Shown here in pieces: positions 17,256 through 25,968 of a stretch of DNA of 64,000 nucleotides; the stretch's first letter is position 1, and every line of letters starts with the position of its first letter. The stretch covers positions 124,001 through 188,000 of the forward strand of contig NZ_JAALLS010000003.1 in assembly GCF_011059105.1 (NCBI RefSeq). Reading direction: 5' to 3'. The position numbers were made by a program, and so were the translations under genes. Source of the DNA: Fodinibius halophilus (lineage in GTDB: Bacteria; Bacteroidota; Rhodothermia; Balneolales; Balneolaceae). The notes beneath the pieces are model-generated. The model was not told where the DNA came from. It saw only the letters and a list, made by a program, of their open reading frames with translations, and did not search any database.

Positions 17256-19334
17256 ATGAAGCCACTTTTAACACTTTTTACCCTTTTACTGCTCATACCG
17301 GGATTTACAAAAGCCCAGACATCTCTTGATACACTGAGCTTAAAATCAATCTTCTATGAACCGTTATTGGCAGGCAATCGCCCCGACCTAAATACTTTTT
17401 CTCCTGATGGCCAACATATCTATTACCAGGCCAATGACTCGGCAATGACTGAAGAAGAAATATTCCAAGTAAGCCTTAATGGCAGCGACAGAAAGCTTGC
17501 CCCCAAAGATATTGAAAAGCGATTTAAGGTTGCCCCCACAGGGAATAAACTCCTATTTAATAAACGAGGAGACCTGTGGATAGCCGACCTAAACTTTGAA
17601 AACAAAAAGCAGCTTACTGACTCTGAGGTCCCGGAATACAATGCTATCTGGTCTCCCAACGGTAGGCGTATTGCTTTTGTCATGGATGGCGATGTTTGGA
17701 TTCTGGATATCAAAAGTGCCCAGCTCAAACAAGTGACAAACATCTCAAAAGATGATCTGCGATACAGCATCACCGACTGGGCGGGAAATGACAAGCTTAT
17801 TTTATCTCAATACGACACTTCTGACTATGAAGAGTATTATTTTCCTGAGTATGTTGGCCACTACGTTGAAACGGGTGCCACACGCCGAGGTATAGCAAAA
17901 CGAACCTATTCCATTGCCTATCTCGATTCCAGTAAAATCGACCAGATCCTTGAAAAAAAGGGATATATCAGCCCTAGCGTTAGTTCGGATGGCCAATACC
18001 TTGCTCTTGATATCATGGATGCTCCCATGAAACATCGTGAAATAAAGGTATATGACCTACAGAAATCAGCTTGGGAAACGGTTTTTAAAGATTCTACTGA
18101 CGGATGGCTTTACGGTACCGAGATGGAATTTGCTCCCGAAGGACAAACGCTGATGTTCCAGTCAGAAAAGGATGGATGGAACCATATATACACCATAAAC
18201 CCTGATGGAAGTAATCTCAGCCAACATACAAAGGGTTCATTTGAAATCCCCTGGGTACAATGGACCGGCAAAGAGTCTATGGTTTTTGCTTCTACCAAAG
18301 TAGATCCCGGTGAACGACATATTTATACCCTCGATATTGGTAATAGTAAAGTCACAAAACTTACTGACAAAACAGGATATCGCAAGGGCTTTCGATTAAG
18401 TCCTGACAAAGATCACCTGGTATATAAGTACAGTTACTTTAATCAGCCGTTTGAACTTTACAGTCTCGACCTTCAAAATCCTCAAGAAGAAGTTCGATTA
18501 AGCGAGACTATTCCAAATCGTTTCAATAAAATCGACTGGCAAAAGGAGGATTACATTCGGTTTACCGGTCGCGATGGCGAGACCAAGCTCTCGATGTCTG
18601 TTCTTGAACCTCTGAACAAACAAAAGGGCAGCTCTCATCCTGTTGTAGTGTTTGTGCATGGTGCCGGCTCGCTACAAAATGTGTACAAAGGATGGTCATC
18701 AAGCTATTATCGTGAGTATATGTTTCATCAGTACCTCACAGCGCAGGGATATTATGTGATTGAGGTCGATTATCGACATAGCACCGGATACGGACGTGAA
18801 TTTCGAGAAGATGTAACCAACTGGATGGGTAAGTACGAAACCCAAGATATCATAGACGGCATCAATTATCTTGCTGATAACTATCCGCAGGCTGATACCA
18901 GCAAGACGGGTATCTATGGGGGAAGTTACGGGGGATTCATGGCCTTGTATGCCACCAGCGTAGCCCCTGACTATTTTGATGCTGCAGCTGCTTTACGTGC
19001 CGTCACAAATTGGGATAATTACTATCACACCAACCCTTGGTACACTTTGCCACGATTGGGAGAACCCAAGGCCGACTCTGCCAACTATGCCCGAAGCTCT
19101 CCTATCAATTACGTGGATGAGCTGGAACAACCTGTACTCATCTTACATGGACTCATAGACAGCAATGTGGGTTTCCAGGATGCCGCACAATACATAGATA
19201 AACTTGTGCAGTCCGGCGACAAAGAGTTCGATATGATGGTCTATCCCTCAGAGCGACATAGCTTTAAAGATCCCGATGCCTGGTATGATGAATACAGCCG
19301 TATTTACGAATTCTTCGAAGAGGAACTAAAGTAA
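17256..19334 (+). CDS. Secreted S9 family prolyl oligopeptidase (DPP IV-like)
   Basis: 692 residues. A cleavable signal peptide (MKPLLTLFTLLLLIPGFTKA|Q) is followed by a WD/TolB-like beta-propeller (about 40-430; repeats such as IWSPNGRRIAFVMDGDVWILD). The C-terminal alpha/beta hydrolase has nucleophile GIYGGSYGGFMA with Ser at 557, then Asp in LILHGLIDSNVGF and His in SERHSF. It probably releases dipeptides or cleaves after proline in the periplasm or outside the cell. It stands alone, with a terminator at 19361-19415. Confidence 0.88.
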   Translation: MKPLLTLFTLLLLIPGFTKAQTSLDTLSLKSIFYEPLLAGNRPDLNTFSPDGQHIYYQANDSAMTEEEIFQVSLNGSDRKLAPKDIEKRFKVAPTGNKLLFNKRGDLWIADLNFENKKQLTDSEVPEYNAIWSPNGRRIAFVMDGDVWILDIKSAQLKQVTNISKDDLRYSITDWAGNDKLILSQYDTSDYEEYYFPEYVGHYVETGATRRGIAKRTYSIAYLDSSKIDQILEKKGYISPSVSSDGQYLALDIMDAPMKHREIKVYDLQKSAWETVFKDSTDGWLYGTEMEFAPEGQTLMFQSEKDGWNHIYTINPDGSNLSQHTKGSFEIPWVQWTGKESMVFASTKVDPGERHIYTLDIGNSKVTKLTDKTGYRKGFRLSPDKDHLVYKYSYFNQPFELYSLDLQNPQEEVRLSETIPNRFNKIDWQKEDYIRFTGRDGETKLSMSVLEPLNKQKGSSHPVVVFVHGAGSLQNVYKGWSSSYYREYMFHQYLTAQGYYVIEVDYRHSTGYGREFREDVTNWMGKYETQDIIDGINYLADNYPQADTSKTGIYGGSYGGFMALYATSVAPDYFDAAAALRAVTNWDNYYHTNPWYTLPRLGEPKADSANYARSSPINYVDELEQPVLILHGLIDSNVGFQDAAQYIDKLVQSGDKEFDMMVYPSERHSFKDPDAWYDEYSRIYEFFEEELK

Positions 19335-19360
19335 TTATAAGCTTTTGCTTCGATTTCTTC

Positions 19361-19415
19361 TCGGGGATAATACCTGATTTTTTATAACTACCGGTATTCC
19401 CCCGGGGATTTTTTT
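19361..19415 (+). terminator. Intrinsic terminator after the S9 peptidase gene
   Basis: CGGGGATAATACC pairs with GGTATTCCCCCGGGG (one bulge) across an AT-rich loop and is followed by seven T. Confidence 0.7.
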
Positions 19416-19555
19416 CACCTTCCTAAAAAAGATAGTACGAACCGAAAAATCGTATGCAAGAATAAATAAGCAAAAAAACCTCGGAATGTTCCTTTTTTTT
19501 CTTAGGTTCTTATCTTTTCAAGACTGATCCCAATAATCATAATTTGTGAAAATTT

Positions 19556-20626
19556 ATGGCTTGGATTGTCATTGCCATAACTACATTAATCGTTGCCCTT
19601 TTCGTAGTAGAACTACAGATTGCTGCACCTCCCTACCTGGAGAAAACTTCTGATCACTTTGATGGTAAGAAATTTGTGAACCCCAATGCAGGGGATACAC
19701 ACCGTTACTGGGAAGTACTCAAATGGTGGTTTAGCGGCTATGACAGGGGAGAATGGCACCAACTGGATGAAGATCAAATAACCCAATATCCTCCTCCAGC
19801 TCCAAAAGAAGGGCAAAACAGTTTCAAAGCTACATTTGTAAACCATGCGACCTACCTGCTTCAGCTGGATGGCCTCAATATCCTAACTGATCCCGTATGG
19901 AGCTTTCGTGCCAGCCCGTACCAATGGATTGGCCCCAAGCGTATGCGTCCACCGGGTATTGCCTTTGAAGATCTCCCCCATATTGATGTCGTACTGCTTA
20001 CCCATAACCATTACGATCATCTTGATTTACCGACAGTAAAAAAACTGTATCAAAAGTATGATCCGAAATTTATAGTCCCACTTGGTGTTGAAAAGCTCCT
20101 TCACGACCATGGTATTTTTAGCACTTCACATCTCGATTGGTGGGATCACCATCCCATCTCAGAATCCCTGTCGCTGACCGCTGTTCCGGCTCAACACTTT
20201 TCGGGACGTGGCCTTTTTGACCGTAACAAAACATTATGGTGTGGCTATGTTTTACACGCTTCAATAGGAAATATCTACTTTGCCGGTGATACGGGCTATG
20301 GTGATTTTATCAGGGATATTGGCAATCGTTTTGGCCCCATACATACCTCTTTTCTGCCAATTGGTGCCTATAAGCCGCGCTGGTTTATGCAAAAGATCCA
20401 TATGTCGCCCAAAGAAGCAGTTAGAGCACATAAATATATCCAGTCTCAACAGAGTTTTGCCATGCATTTTGGCACCTTTCCTATGGCTGATGATGGAATG
20501 TATGAACCCGTCGAAGACTTAGCACATGCCCTCGATGAACTTAGTGTCAACGAACAAGAATTCAATGTACTTGACGAGGGAGAGTCGAAGGTATTTAATG
20601 CACTTGATTCTGCTGATGTGGCATAA
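19556..20626 (+). CDS. MBL-fold metallohydrolase (NAPE-PLD/UlaG-like)
   Basis: 356 residues. An N-terminal hydrophobic segment (WIVIAITTLIVALFVVELQIA) anchors or exports it. The metallo-beta-lactamase motif is LTHNHYDHLDLPT, with further metal ligands in AVPAQHFSGRGLFD, YFAGDTGYGDF and FAMHFGTFPMADD. The spacing and the FVNHATYLLQLDGLNILTDPVWSFRASP segment match the NAPE-hydrolysing phospholipase D-like group of outer-membrane or inner-membrane-associated MBL proteins. The true substrate is unknown. It is monocistronic. Confidence 0.82.
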   Translation: MAWIVIAITTLIVALFVVELQIAAPPYLEKTSDHFDGKKFVNPNAGDTHRYWEVLKWWFSGYDRGEWHQLDEDQITQYPPPAPKEGQNSFKATFVNHATYLLQLDGLNILTDPVWSFRASPYQWIGPKRMRPPGIAFEDLPHIDVVLLTHNHYDHLDLPTVKKLYQKYDPKFIVPLGVEKLLHDHGIFSTSHLDWWDHHPISESLSLTAVPAQHFSGRGLFDRNKTLWCGYVLHASIGNIYFAGDTGYGDFIRDIGNRFGPIHTSFLPIGAYKPRWFMQKIHMSPKEAVRAHKYIQSQQSFAMHFGTFPMADDGMYEPVEDLAHALDELSVNEQEFNVLDEGESKVFNALDSADVA

Positions 20627-20800
20627 AATTCGTATTAATTAACCTATTCCTGTATTGCCTTATTTACTTGGAAGTTTCCCCTATCTTAATATCGGTCTTC
20701 AATAAGGAAGGTTTACAAATTTAGCACGAAATTGGCCTTCATTTTTTGTAGATTAATCCGTTGTTTATATGAATAACTTCCAGCTCAACCAGAGCCTCCG

Positions 20801-22729
20801 ATGTCTGACAATTACCGTGCATTAACTCGTACTTACCGGCCAACGTCCTTCGACGATATTGTATCCCAGGAACACGTAAGCAGTACGTTAAAAAATGCCA
20901 TCAAAAAGAACAGGCTGGCCCATGCCTATATGTTTTGCGGTCCGCGCGGGGTGGGCAAAACAACTATGGCGCGTGTGTTGGCCCGTACCGTTAATAAAAT
21001 TGATCAGCAAGTTGATGGAGAATCGCTCAATCAAACTCTCAATGTTGTTGAGATCGATGCGGCATCGAATAACAGTGTAGATGATATTCGAGACCTGAGA
21101 GAGCGCGTTCGTATCCCTCCTCAAAATGGCCGATATAAGATCTACATTATTGACGAGGTTCATATGCTTAGTAAGTCGGCGTTTAACGCCCTGCTGAAAA
21201 CGCTGGAAGAACCGCCGGATCATGTCATTTTTATTTTTGCGACCACAGAACCGCACAAAGTGCTGCCCACAATATTATCTCGGGTTCAACGCTTTGACTT
21301 TAAACGTATCAGTGTTGACCAGATCGTAGAACGACTTGCTAATGTAGCACGCGACCAGAACATCAACATTGATGAAGAATCGCTCCACGTCATTGCTAAA
21401 AAAGCGGATGGTGCACTTCGCGATGCCCTTGGGCTTATGGATCAGGCTATTGCATTTTGTGGCAACAATATCCAACATGAAGAACTTCTTCGGGCACTCA
21501 ATGTGGTAAGCACCGAACGCATGTTTGCCTTTATGAATGCGGTGGAAACACAAAATGCCAGTGAAGGACTTGAGCTTATCAATGAACTGCTGCAAGAAGG
21601 CTATGACATCCAGGAATACCTGGTGGGGCTCACCGAACATCTGCGAAATCTGTACGTAGCAAAAAGCTCTGCGAAGATGCACTTAGTCGAAGCATCACCC
21701 GACACCAAAAAACGCTACAAAGAAGCATCAAAAACATTTTCAGAAGATGACTTGATGCGCATGCTCCATATCGTCAGTGATGCCCAATACAAAATAAAGG
21801 AAGCGCATCAGCCTAAGATACAGTTTGAGCTCACCCTCCTGAAGCTGATCCATATGGAGCGCACACAAAATCTCAATAAATTGCTAGCCGGGCTTAAAGA
21901 CTTAAAAAAAAAGCTCAGTAATCAGCCTCAATTAGAGCAGAACGATTCTGGCAGCGAGCCCTCTTCTGAACCAGAAAACGATCCCCCATCTACCAATGGA
22001 CAACAAAACAGCTCTACCCCTGATAACGGGGGGGGGGACAATCCTAAAAAAGAAACGGTAGCACAGCAACCAAAGGACCCTGATCCGGAGCATTCAGATA
22101 AAGCCGATGGTACAGTTTCCGAATCACAACCAGAACCGACAGCCCAAGAACCGGCACCTTCTCCAACTCCGGTAGTTCAGGCAGAAAGCAAAACATCCCC
22201 AAAAGAAACTGGAAATGAAGACGATGAATTTAGTCATCTATTCGGCGGATCTTCTTTGGGCAATGCTAAAAAAAGCCCCGAACCTGCAGTTGATGAAACT
22301 GAAGATACCACGGAAGTTGCTACTAAAACTGCTCCCAAGCGAGCCCCAAAAGATGTTAGCTTAAACGAAGTGAAGGAAGTATGGGATTCGTACTTGGATG
22401 ATCTTCGCCAACATGTGCCCGAGATGTTATATTTTCAGATGCAGCGTGTGAAACCCATGCAGCTTAAAAATGGGGTTCTGTTACTGCGCTGTAACGACGA
22501 TTTCGCAAAGAAAATTGTGGATGAAAATAACCGACGACTGGGAAAGTTCCTGGAAGATAAAATTGGGGCTTACCTGGGGTTCGAGTCGGTTGTGCAAAAA
22601 GATGAGAGCGATGCCGAAGCTTCAAAAAGTCCCTATGAACGGTTTAAAGAACTGCAGGAACGAGATCAAACCATAAAAAAACTAGTTGAACTTTTTGGAG
22701 CCGAACTGGATTACAATTTAAACCAATAG
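20801..22729 (+). CDS. dnaX: DNA polymerase III subunits tau/gamma
   Basis: 642 residues, the same size as E. coli tau. Walker A GPRGVGKT is at 47-54. The stretch NVVEIDAASNNSVDDIRDLRE carries the conserved AAA+ signature, IIDEVHMLSKSAFNALLKTLEEPP includes Walker B, and ATTEPHKVLPTILSRVQRFDF is sensor 1/SRC. The four zinc-binding cysteines usually found between residues ~64 and 80 are missing; that stretch is short and Cys-free. After residue ~371 comes a Pro/Ser/Glu-rich linker, then a tau C-terminal domain. It is the clamp-loader motor at the replisome. ybaB and recR follow, the common dnaX neighbourhood. Confidence 0.96.
   Translation: MSDNYRALTRTYRPTSFDDIVSQEHVSSTLKNAIKKNRLAHAYMFCGPRGVGKTTMARVLARTVNKIDQQVDGESLNQTLNVVEIDAASNNSVDDIRDLRERVRIPPQNGRYKIYIIDEVHMLSKSAFNALLKTLEEPPDHVIFIFATTEPHKVLPTILSRVQRFDFKRISVDQIVERLANVARDQNINIDEESLHVIAKKADGALRDALGLMDQAIAFCGNNIQHEELLRALNVVSTERMFAFMNAVETQNASEGLELINELLQEGYDIQEYLVGLTEHLRNLYVAKSSAKMHLVEASPDTKKRYKEASKTFSEDDLMRMLHIVSDAQYKIKEAHQPKIQFELTLLKLIHMERTQNLNKLLAGLKDLKKKLSNQPQLEQNDSGSEPSSEPENDPPSTNGQQNSSTPDNGGGDNPKKETVAQQPKDPDPEHSDKADGTVSESQPEPTAQEPAPSPTPVVQAESKTSPKETGNEDDEFSHLFGGSSLGNAKKSPEPAVDETEDTTEVATKTAPKRAPKDVSLNEVKEVWDSYLDDLRQHVPEMLYFQMQRVKPMQLKNGVLLLRCNDDFAKKIVDENNRRLGKFLEDKIGAYLGFESVVQKDESDAEASKSPYERFKELQERDQTIKKLVELFGAELDYNLNQ
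21904..21921 (+). promoter_or_regulatory. A9G slippage site in dnaX, candidate gamma-producing frameshift
   Basis: Nine A (21904-21912) and then G form TTA AAA AAA AAG in the reading frame, so the heptamer A AAA AAG is in phase for a -1 shift. A -1 shift or one extra A gives two codons and a TAA at 21919-21921. Loss of one A gives a TAG within about nine codons. The product would be about 373 residues, ending where the AAA+/collar domains end and the linker begins. E. coli uses the same heptamer and Thermus an A9 run in dnaX. No strong stimulatory stem is evident. Confidence 0.6.
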
Positions 22730-22742
22730 ACCGACAATGAAT

Positions 22743-22766
22743 CGGGGATTTCCCCGTTTGGGTTAT
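22743..22766 (+). terminator. Hairpin after dnaX
   Basis: CGGGG-ATTT-CCCCG followed by TTTGGGTT lies 13 bases past the dnaX stop. The stem is strong but the T-run short. Confidence 0.5.
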
Positions 22767-22860
22767 AGACTTTACAGAATGAAATCAAATATTCCCAAAG
22801 GACTCATGGGAATCAGCAAATTGAACTTTTAGTACTTTTTAACACCTAAAACATAAGATT

Positions 22861-23205
22861 ATGAATCAGAATATGGCAGATATGTTCGGAAAGTTTTCCG
22901 AGCTACAAGAAAAGATGAAGCAAGCAAAAAGCGAACTCTCGAAGCTTGAAGTTGAAGCAGAAGCAGGTGGCGGCATGGTAAAAGTAAAAGCCAACGGCCA
23001 GCGTAAAATTTTAAGCATCAGCCTTGATGAAGATGTTATCGATCCTGATGATGCCGAAATGATGGAGGACCTCATCGTAGCCGGCGTTAATAAAGCGCTC
23101 GACAAGGCAGAGGAAACCGCCCAGGAACGCATGCAAGAAACCTATAAGGATATGATGCCCGGCGGTGGAATTCCAGGCATGGACATGAGCAAACTGGGAC
23201 TGTAA
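22861..23205 (+). CDS. ybaB: YbaB/EbfC family nucleoid-associated protein
   Basis: 114 residues. It has the YbaB core: MADMFGKFSELQEKMKQAKSELSKLEVEAEAGGGMVKVKANGQRKILSISLDEDVI, and MMEDLIVAGVNKALDKAEE for the second helix. A Gly/Met-rich tail ends it (MMPGGGIPGMDMSKLGL). It is a dimeric DNA-binding protein that coats the nucleoid. It sits between dnaX and recR, the usual place for this gene. Confidence 0.93.
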   Translation: MNQNMADMFGKFSELQEKMKQAKSELSKLEVEAEAGGGMVKVKANGQRKILSISLDEDVIDPDDAEMMEDLIVAGVNKALDKAEETAQERMQETYKDMMPGGGIPGMDMSKLGL

Positions 23206-23297
23206 CACTAGTTAATTGTTATTCGTTATTAGGCCATTCTCAGCACTAAAAAGAGAATCCTAATTCACTAATAACTATTAACCTTTAACAAAACTAC

Positions 23298-23906
23298 ATG
23301 GAAGGAACTTCGGAAATACTGGAGCAGGCAATAGAACAGCTGGCTAAGCTCCCCGGCACAGGGCGAAAATCGGCCCGGCGTATTGCGCTCTATTTACTTA
23401 AACAAAACGAGGAGTCTGTTTTAAAACTGGCAGAAGCGCTTGTCAATCTCAAAAAATCGATTACGCGCTGCGATACTTGTGGTGTTATCAGTGACAGCGA
23501 TCCCTGCTCCATATGCAGTAACGCTAAGCGTCAAACAGGCCAAATTTGCGTGGTTGAAGAATCACAGGATGTATTTCTGATCGAAAAAACCAATGAGTTT
23601 CGCGGACGCTACCATGTGCTGGGAGGCGTTATTTCTCCCCTGGATAATATTGGTCCCGATGACGTGCGCGTTAAAGAGCTTATGGAGCGCATCAATAATG
23701 AAGAGGAGCAAACCGAAGAAGTGATTCTGGCGCTCAACCCCGATTCCGAAGGCGAAGCCACATCCTACTATATTAATAAATTGATTAAACCTTTCGATGA
23801 TGTTAAAGTTACCCGTATTGCCTATGGGATTCCCATGGGTACGGAGCTTGAATTTATTGATGAAGCTACATTGGGACGTGCCTTCGCAAGCCGAAACACA
23901 TTTTAG
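23298..23906 (+). CDS. recR: Recombination mediator RecR
   Basis: 202 residues. An N-terminal HhH motif (LAKLPGTGRKSARRIALYLL) is followed by the zinc finger CDTCGVISDSDPCSIC at about 57-72. The TOPRIM domain starts at QICVVEESQDVFLIE and includes FRGRYHVLGGVISPLDNIGPDD and LNPDSEGEATSYY. It acts with RecF and RecO to load RecA at gaps. The spacer before it contains a short inverted repeat of TTATTAG/CTAATAA type. Confidence 0.95.
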   Translation: MEGTSEILEQAIEQLAKLPGTGRKSARRIALYLLKQNEESVLKLAEALVNLKKSITRCDTCGVISDSDPCSICSNAKRQTGQICVVEESQDVFLIEKTNEFRGRYHVLGGVISPLDNIGPDDVRVKELMERINNEEEQTEEVILALNPDSEGEATSYYINKLIKPFDDVKVTRIAYGIPMGTELEFIDEATLGRAFASRNTF

Positions 23907-23991
23907 TTTTTAAACTTTATGAATAGGTACTAAGAAATAAGACGCTATTCCTGATCCTATATCTCAAATCCATAATTAAACAAGAAACCCT

Positions 23992-25893
23992 ATGAAACTT
24001 AAAACTATTAGTCTTTGCACGCTTTTTTTGCTGCTCTCTGTGGCCGGCTTTGGCCAGGGTAAATATTACTGGCAGCAAGAGGCAGAGTATAAAATGGAGA
24101 TCAACGTCAATGCCGAGAATCATCAATTTACCGGCACGCAAGAGTTAACATACCACAACAACTCTCCGGATACGTTGCACCGGGTATTCTACCATCTGTA
24201 CTTCAACGCATTCCAACCGAACAGTATGATGGATGTACGCTCGCGTACCATTGCTGACCCCGACGGAAGGGTCCGCGATCGCATCCAGAAACTACCTAAA
24301 GATGAAATCGGCTACCATCACATTAACAGCCTAAAACAGGATGGCAAAAAGGTTGATTATACCGTAGACGGTACCATTTTAGAAGTAACACTTGAGGAAC
24401 CTATCCTCCCGGGAGAATCAACAGTTTTTAATATGGAATTTGAGAGCCAGGTCCCCCGCCAAATCCGCCGCTCGGGCTGGATGAATAAAGAGGGCGTAGA
24501 ATTCTCAATGAGCCAGTGGTATCCCAAGCTTTCTGAATATGATGAAGATGGGTGGCATCCCAACCCCTATATCGGACGAGAATTCCACGGCGTTTGGGGC
24601 AGTTTCGACGTTAAAATTACTATCGACAGCTCTTATGTGATGGGCGCAACAGGGTACCTGAAAAATGCGGATGAGATTGGCCACGGCTATACTGATGAAT
24701 ATGATCGTCCCGACTCCGAGAAACTAACCTGGCACTGGAAGGCTGATAAAGTCCACGACTTTATGTGGGGTGCCGATCCTGACTTTACGCATACTACGGC
24801 CCAGGTTCCCAATGGACCGAAACTTCATTTTCTCTATCAAGCCGATACTGTTGCCATTAATGCTAAGCGCCGCACTCAGGAGCAGCTGCGAAAAAATTGG
24901 GAAAAGCTGCCTCAAGCTACGGTTAAAGCATTCCAGTTCATGAGTAAGCATTTTGGAAAATATCCCTATGATAAGTTTACTGTTATCCAGGGAGGCGATG
25001 GTGGCATGGAATACCCAATGTCTACCCTTATTACTGGTAACCGCTCATTTGGTAGCCTGGTAGGGGTTACGGTACACGAATTTGTTCACAACTGGTATTA
25101 TGGTGTGCTGGCTACGAACGAAAGTCGCTACCCATGGATGGATGAAGGCTTTACGACCTACTCTTCGGCTCTTATTATGGATCATCTTTTCAGCAATGGG
25201 AATAACAAACGACCTCACAAACGTTCGTACCAGTCGTACTTTAGTATTGCTGAGAATGGACAACAAGAGGCGCTCGATACCCATGCTGACCACTACCATA
25301 CTAACAGGGCGTACGGTACGGCATCCTACTCTACAGGCGCTGTATTCCTGAACCAATTACGTTACATCATTGGCGCGGAAAACTTTGACCGCGGTATGAA
25401 ACGTTATTTTGAAGAGTGGAAATTCAAGCATCCCGACGGACGCGACTTTTTACGAGTTATGGAACAAGAATCCGACATGGTGCTGGATTGGTACTATCAA
25501 TATTTCATTGAGACCACCAAGCATATAGACTATGGTATTACCTCTGTTTTAGGGAATAACGGATCGACCTATGTAACCCTGAAACGACATGATCTGATGC
25601 CAATGCCGGTTGACCTGGTGGTTACCTATAAGGATGGCAGTAAAGAGCTTTTTTATATGCCTCTGCGCATTATGCGTAACACCAAACCACATCACAGTTC
25701 CGATATGCAGCGTACCATTAAACCGGACTGGCCATGGGTTAACCCAACGTATACGCTCGAAATTGATGCCCCCTCGTCGAAGATTAAGCGTATAGAGATT
25801 GATCCTTCAATGCGTATGGCTGATATCAATCGCGACAACAATGTGATTGAGATGAGTGAATACCTGAAGCAGTTTGAGCCTGCTACTAAATAG
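23992..25893 (+). CDS. Secreted M1 family zinc metallopeptidase
   Basis: 633 residues. A signal peptide (MKLKTISLCTLFLLLSVAGFGQ) is present. The M1 active site is VHEFVHNWYYG, with zinc ligands His362 and His366, and a Glu in YPWMDEGFTTY 18-20 residues further on. A GGMEYPM motif (the GxMEN variant) lies upstream. The catalytic tyrosine is in YGTASYSTGAVF. It is an aminopeptidase-like enzyme acting in the periplasm or on the surface. The N-terminal beta-domain is present and the C-terminal ARM domain is short. A strong terminator follows. Confidence 0.9.
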   Translation: MKLKTISLCTLFLLLSVAGFGQGKYYWQQEAEYKMEINVNAENHQFTGTQELTYHNNSPDTLHRVFYHLYFNAFQPNSMMDVRSRTIADPDGRVRDRIQKLPKDEIGYHHINSLKQDGKKVDYTVDGTILEVTLEEPILPGESTVFNMEFESQVPRQIRRSGWMNKEGVEFSMSQWYPKLSEYDEDGWHPNPYIGREFHGVWGSFDVKITIDSSYVMGATGYLKNADEIGHGYTDEYDRPDSEKLTWHWKADKVHDFMWGADPDFTHTTAQVPNGPKLHFLYQADTVAINAKRRTQEQLRKNWEKLPQATVKAFQFMSKHFGKYPYDKFTVIQGGDGGMEYPMSTLITGNRSFGSLVGVTVHEFVHNWYYGVLATNESRYPWMDEGFTTYSSALIMDHLFSNGNNKRPHKRSYQSYFSIAENGQQEALDTHADHYHTNRAYGTASYSTGAVFLNQLRYIIGAENFDRGMKRYFEEWKFKHPDGRDFLRVMEQESDMVLDWYYQYFIETTKHIDYGITSVLGNNGSTYVTLKRHDLMPMPVDLVVTYKDGSKELFYMPLRIMRNTKPHHSSDMQRTIKPDWPWVNPTYTLEIDAPSSKIKRIEIDPSMRMADINRDNNVIEMSEYLKQFEPATK

Positions 25894-25929
25894 ATTCTGG
25901 GCTTTTTACTTCACCCATTAAATGATATT

Positions 25930-25968
25930 AAAATGGCGCAAGCATCCTGCTTGTGCCATTTTCTTTTT
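25930..25968 (+). terminator. Intrinsic terminator after the M1 peptidase gene
   Basis: AAAATGGCGCAAGCA pairs with TGCTTGTGCCATTTT (one G-T wobble) around a three-base loop, followed by CTTTTTGG. Confidence 0.88.
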
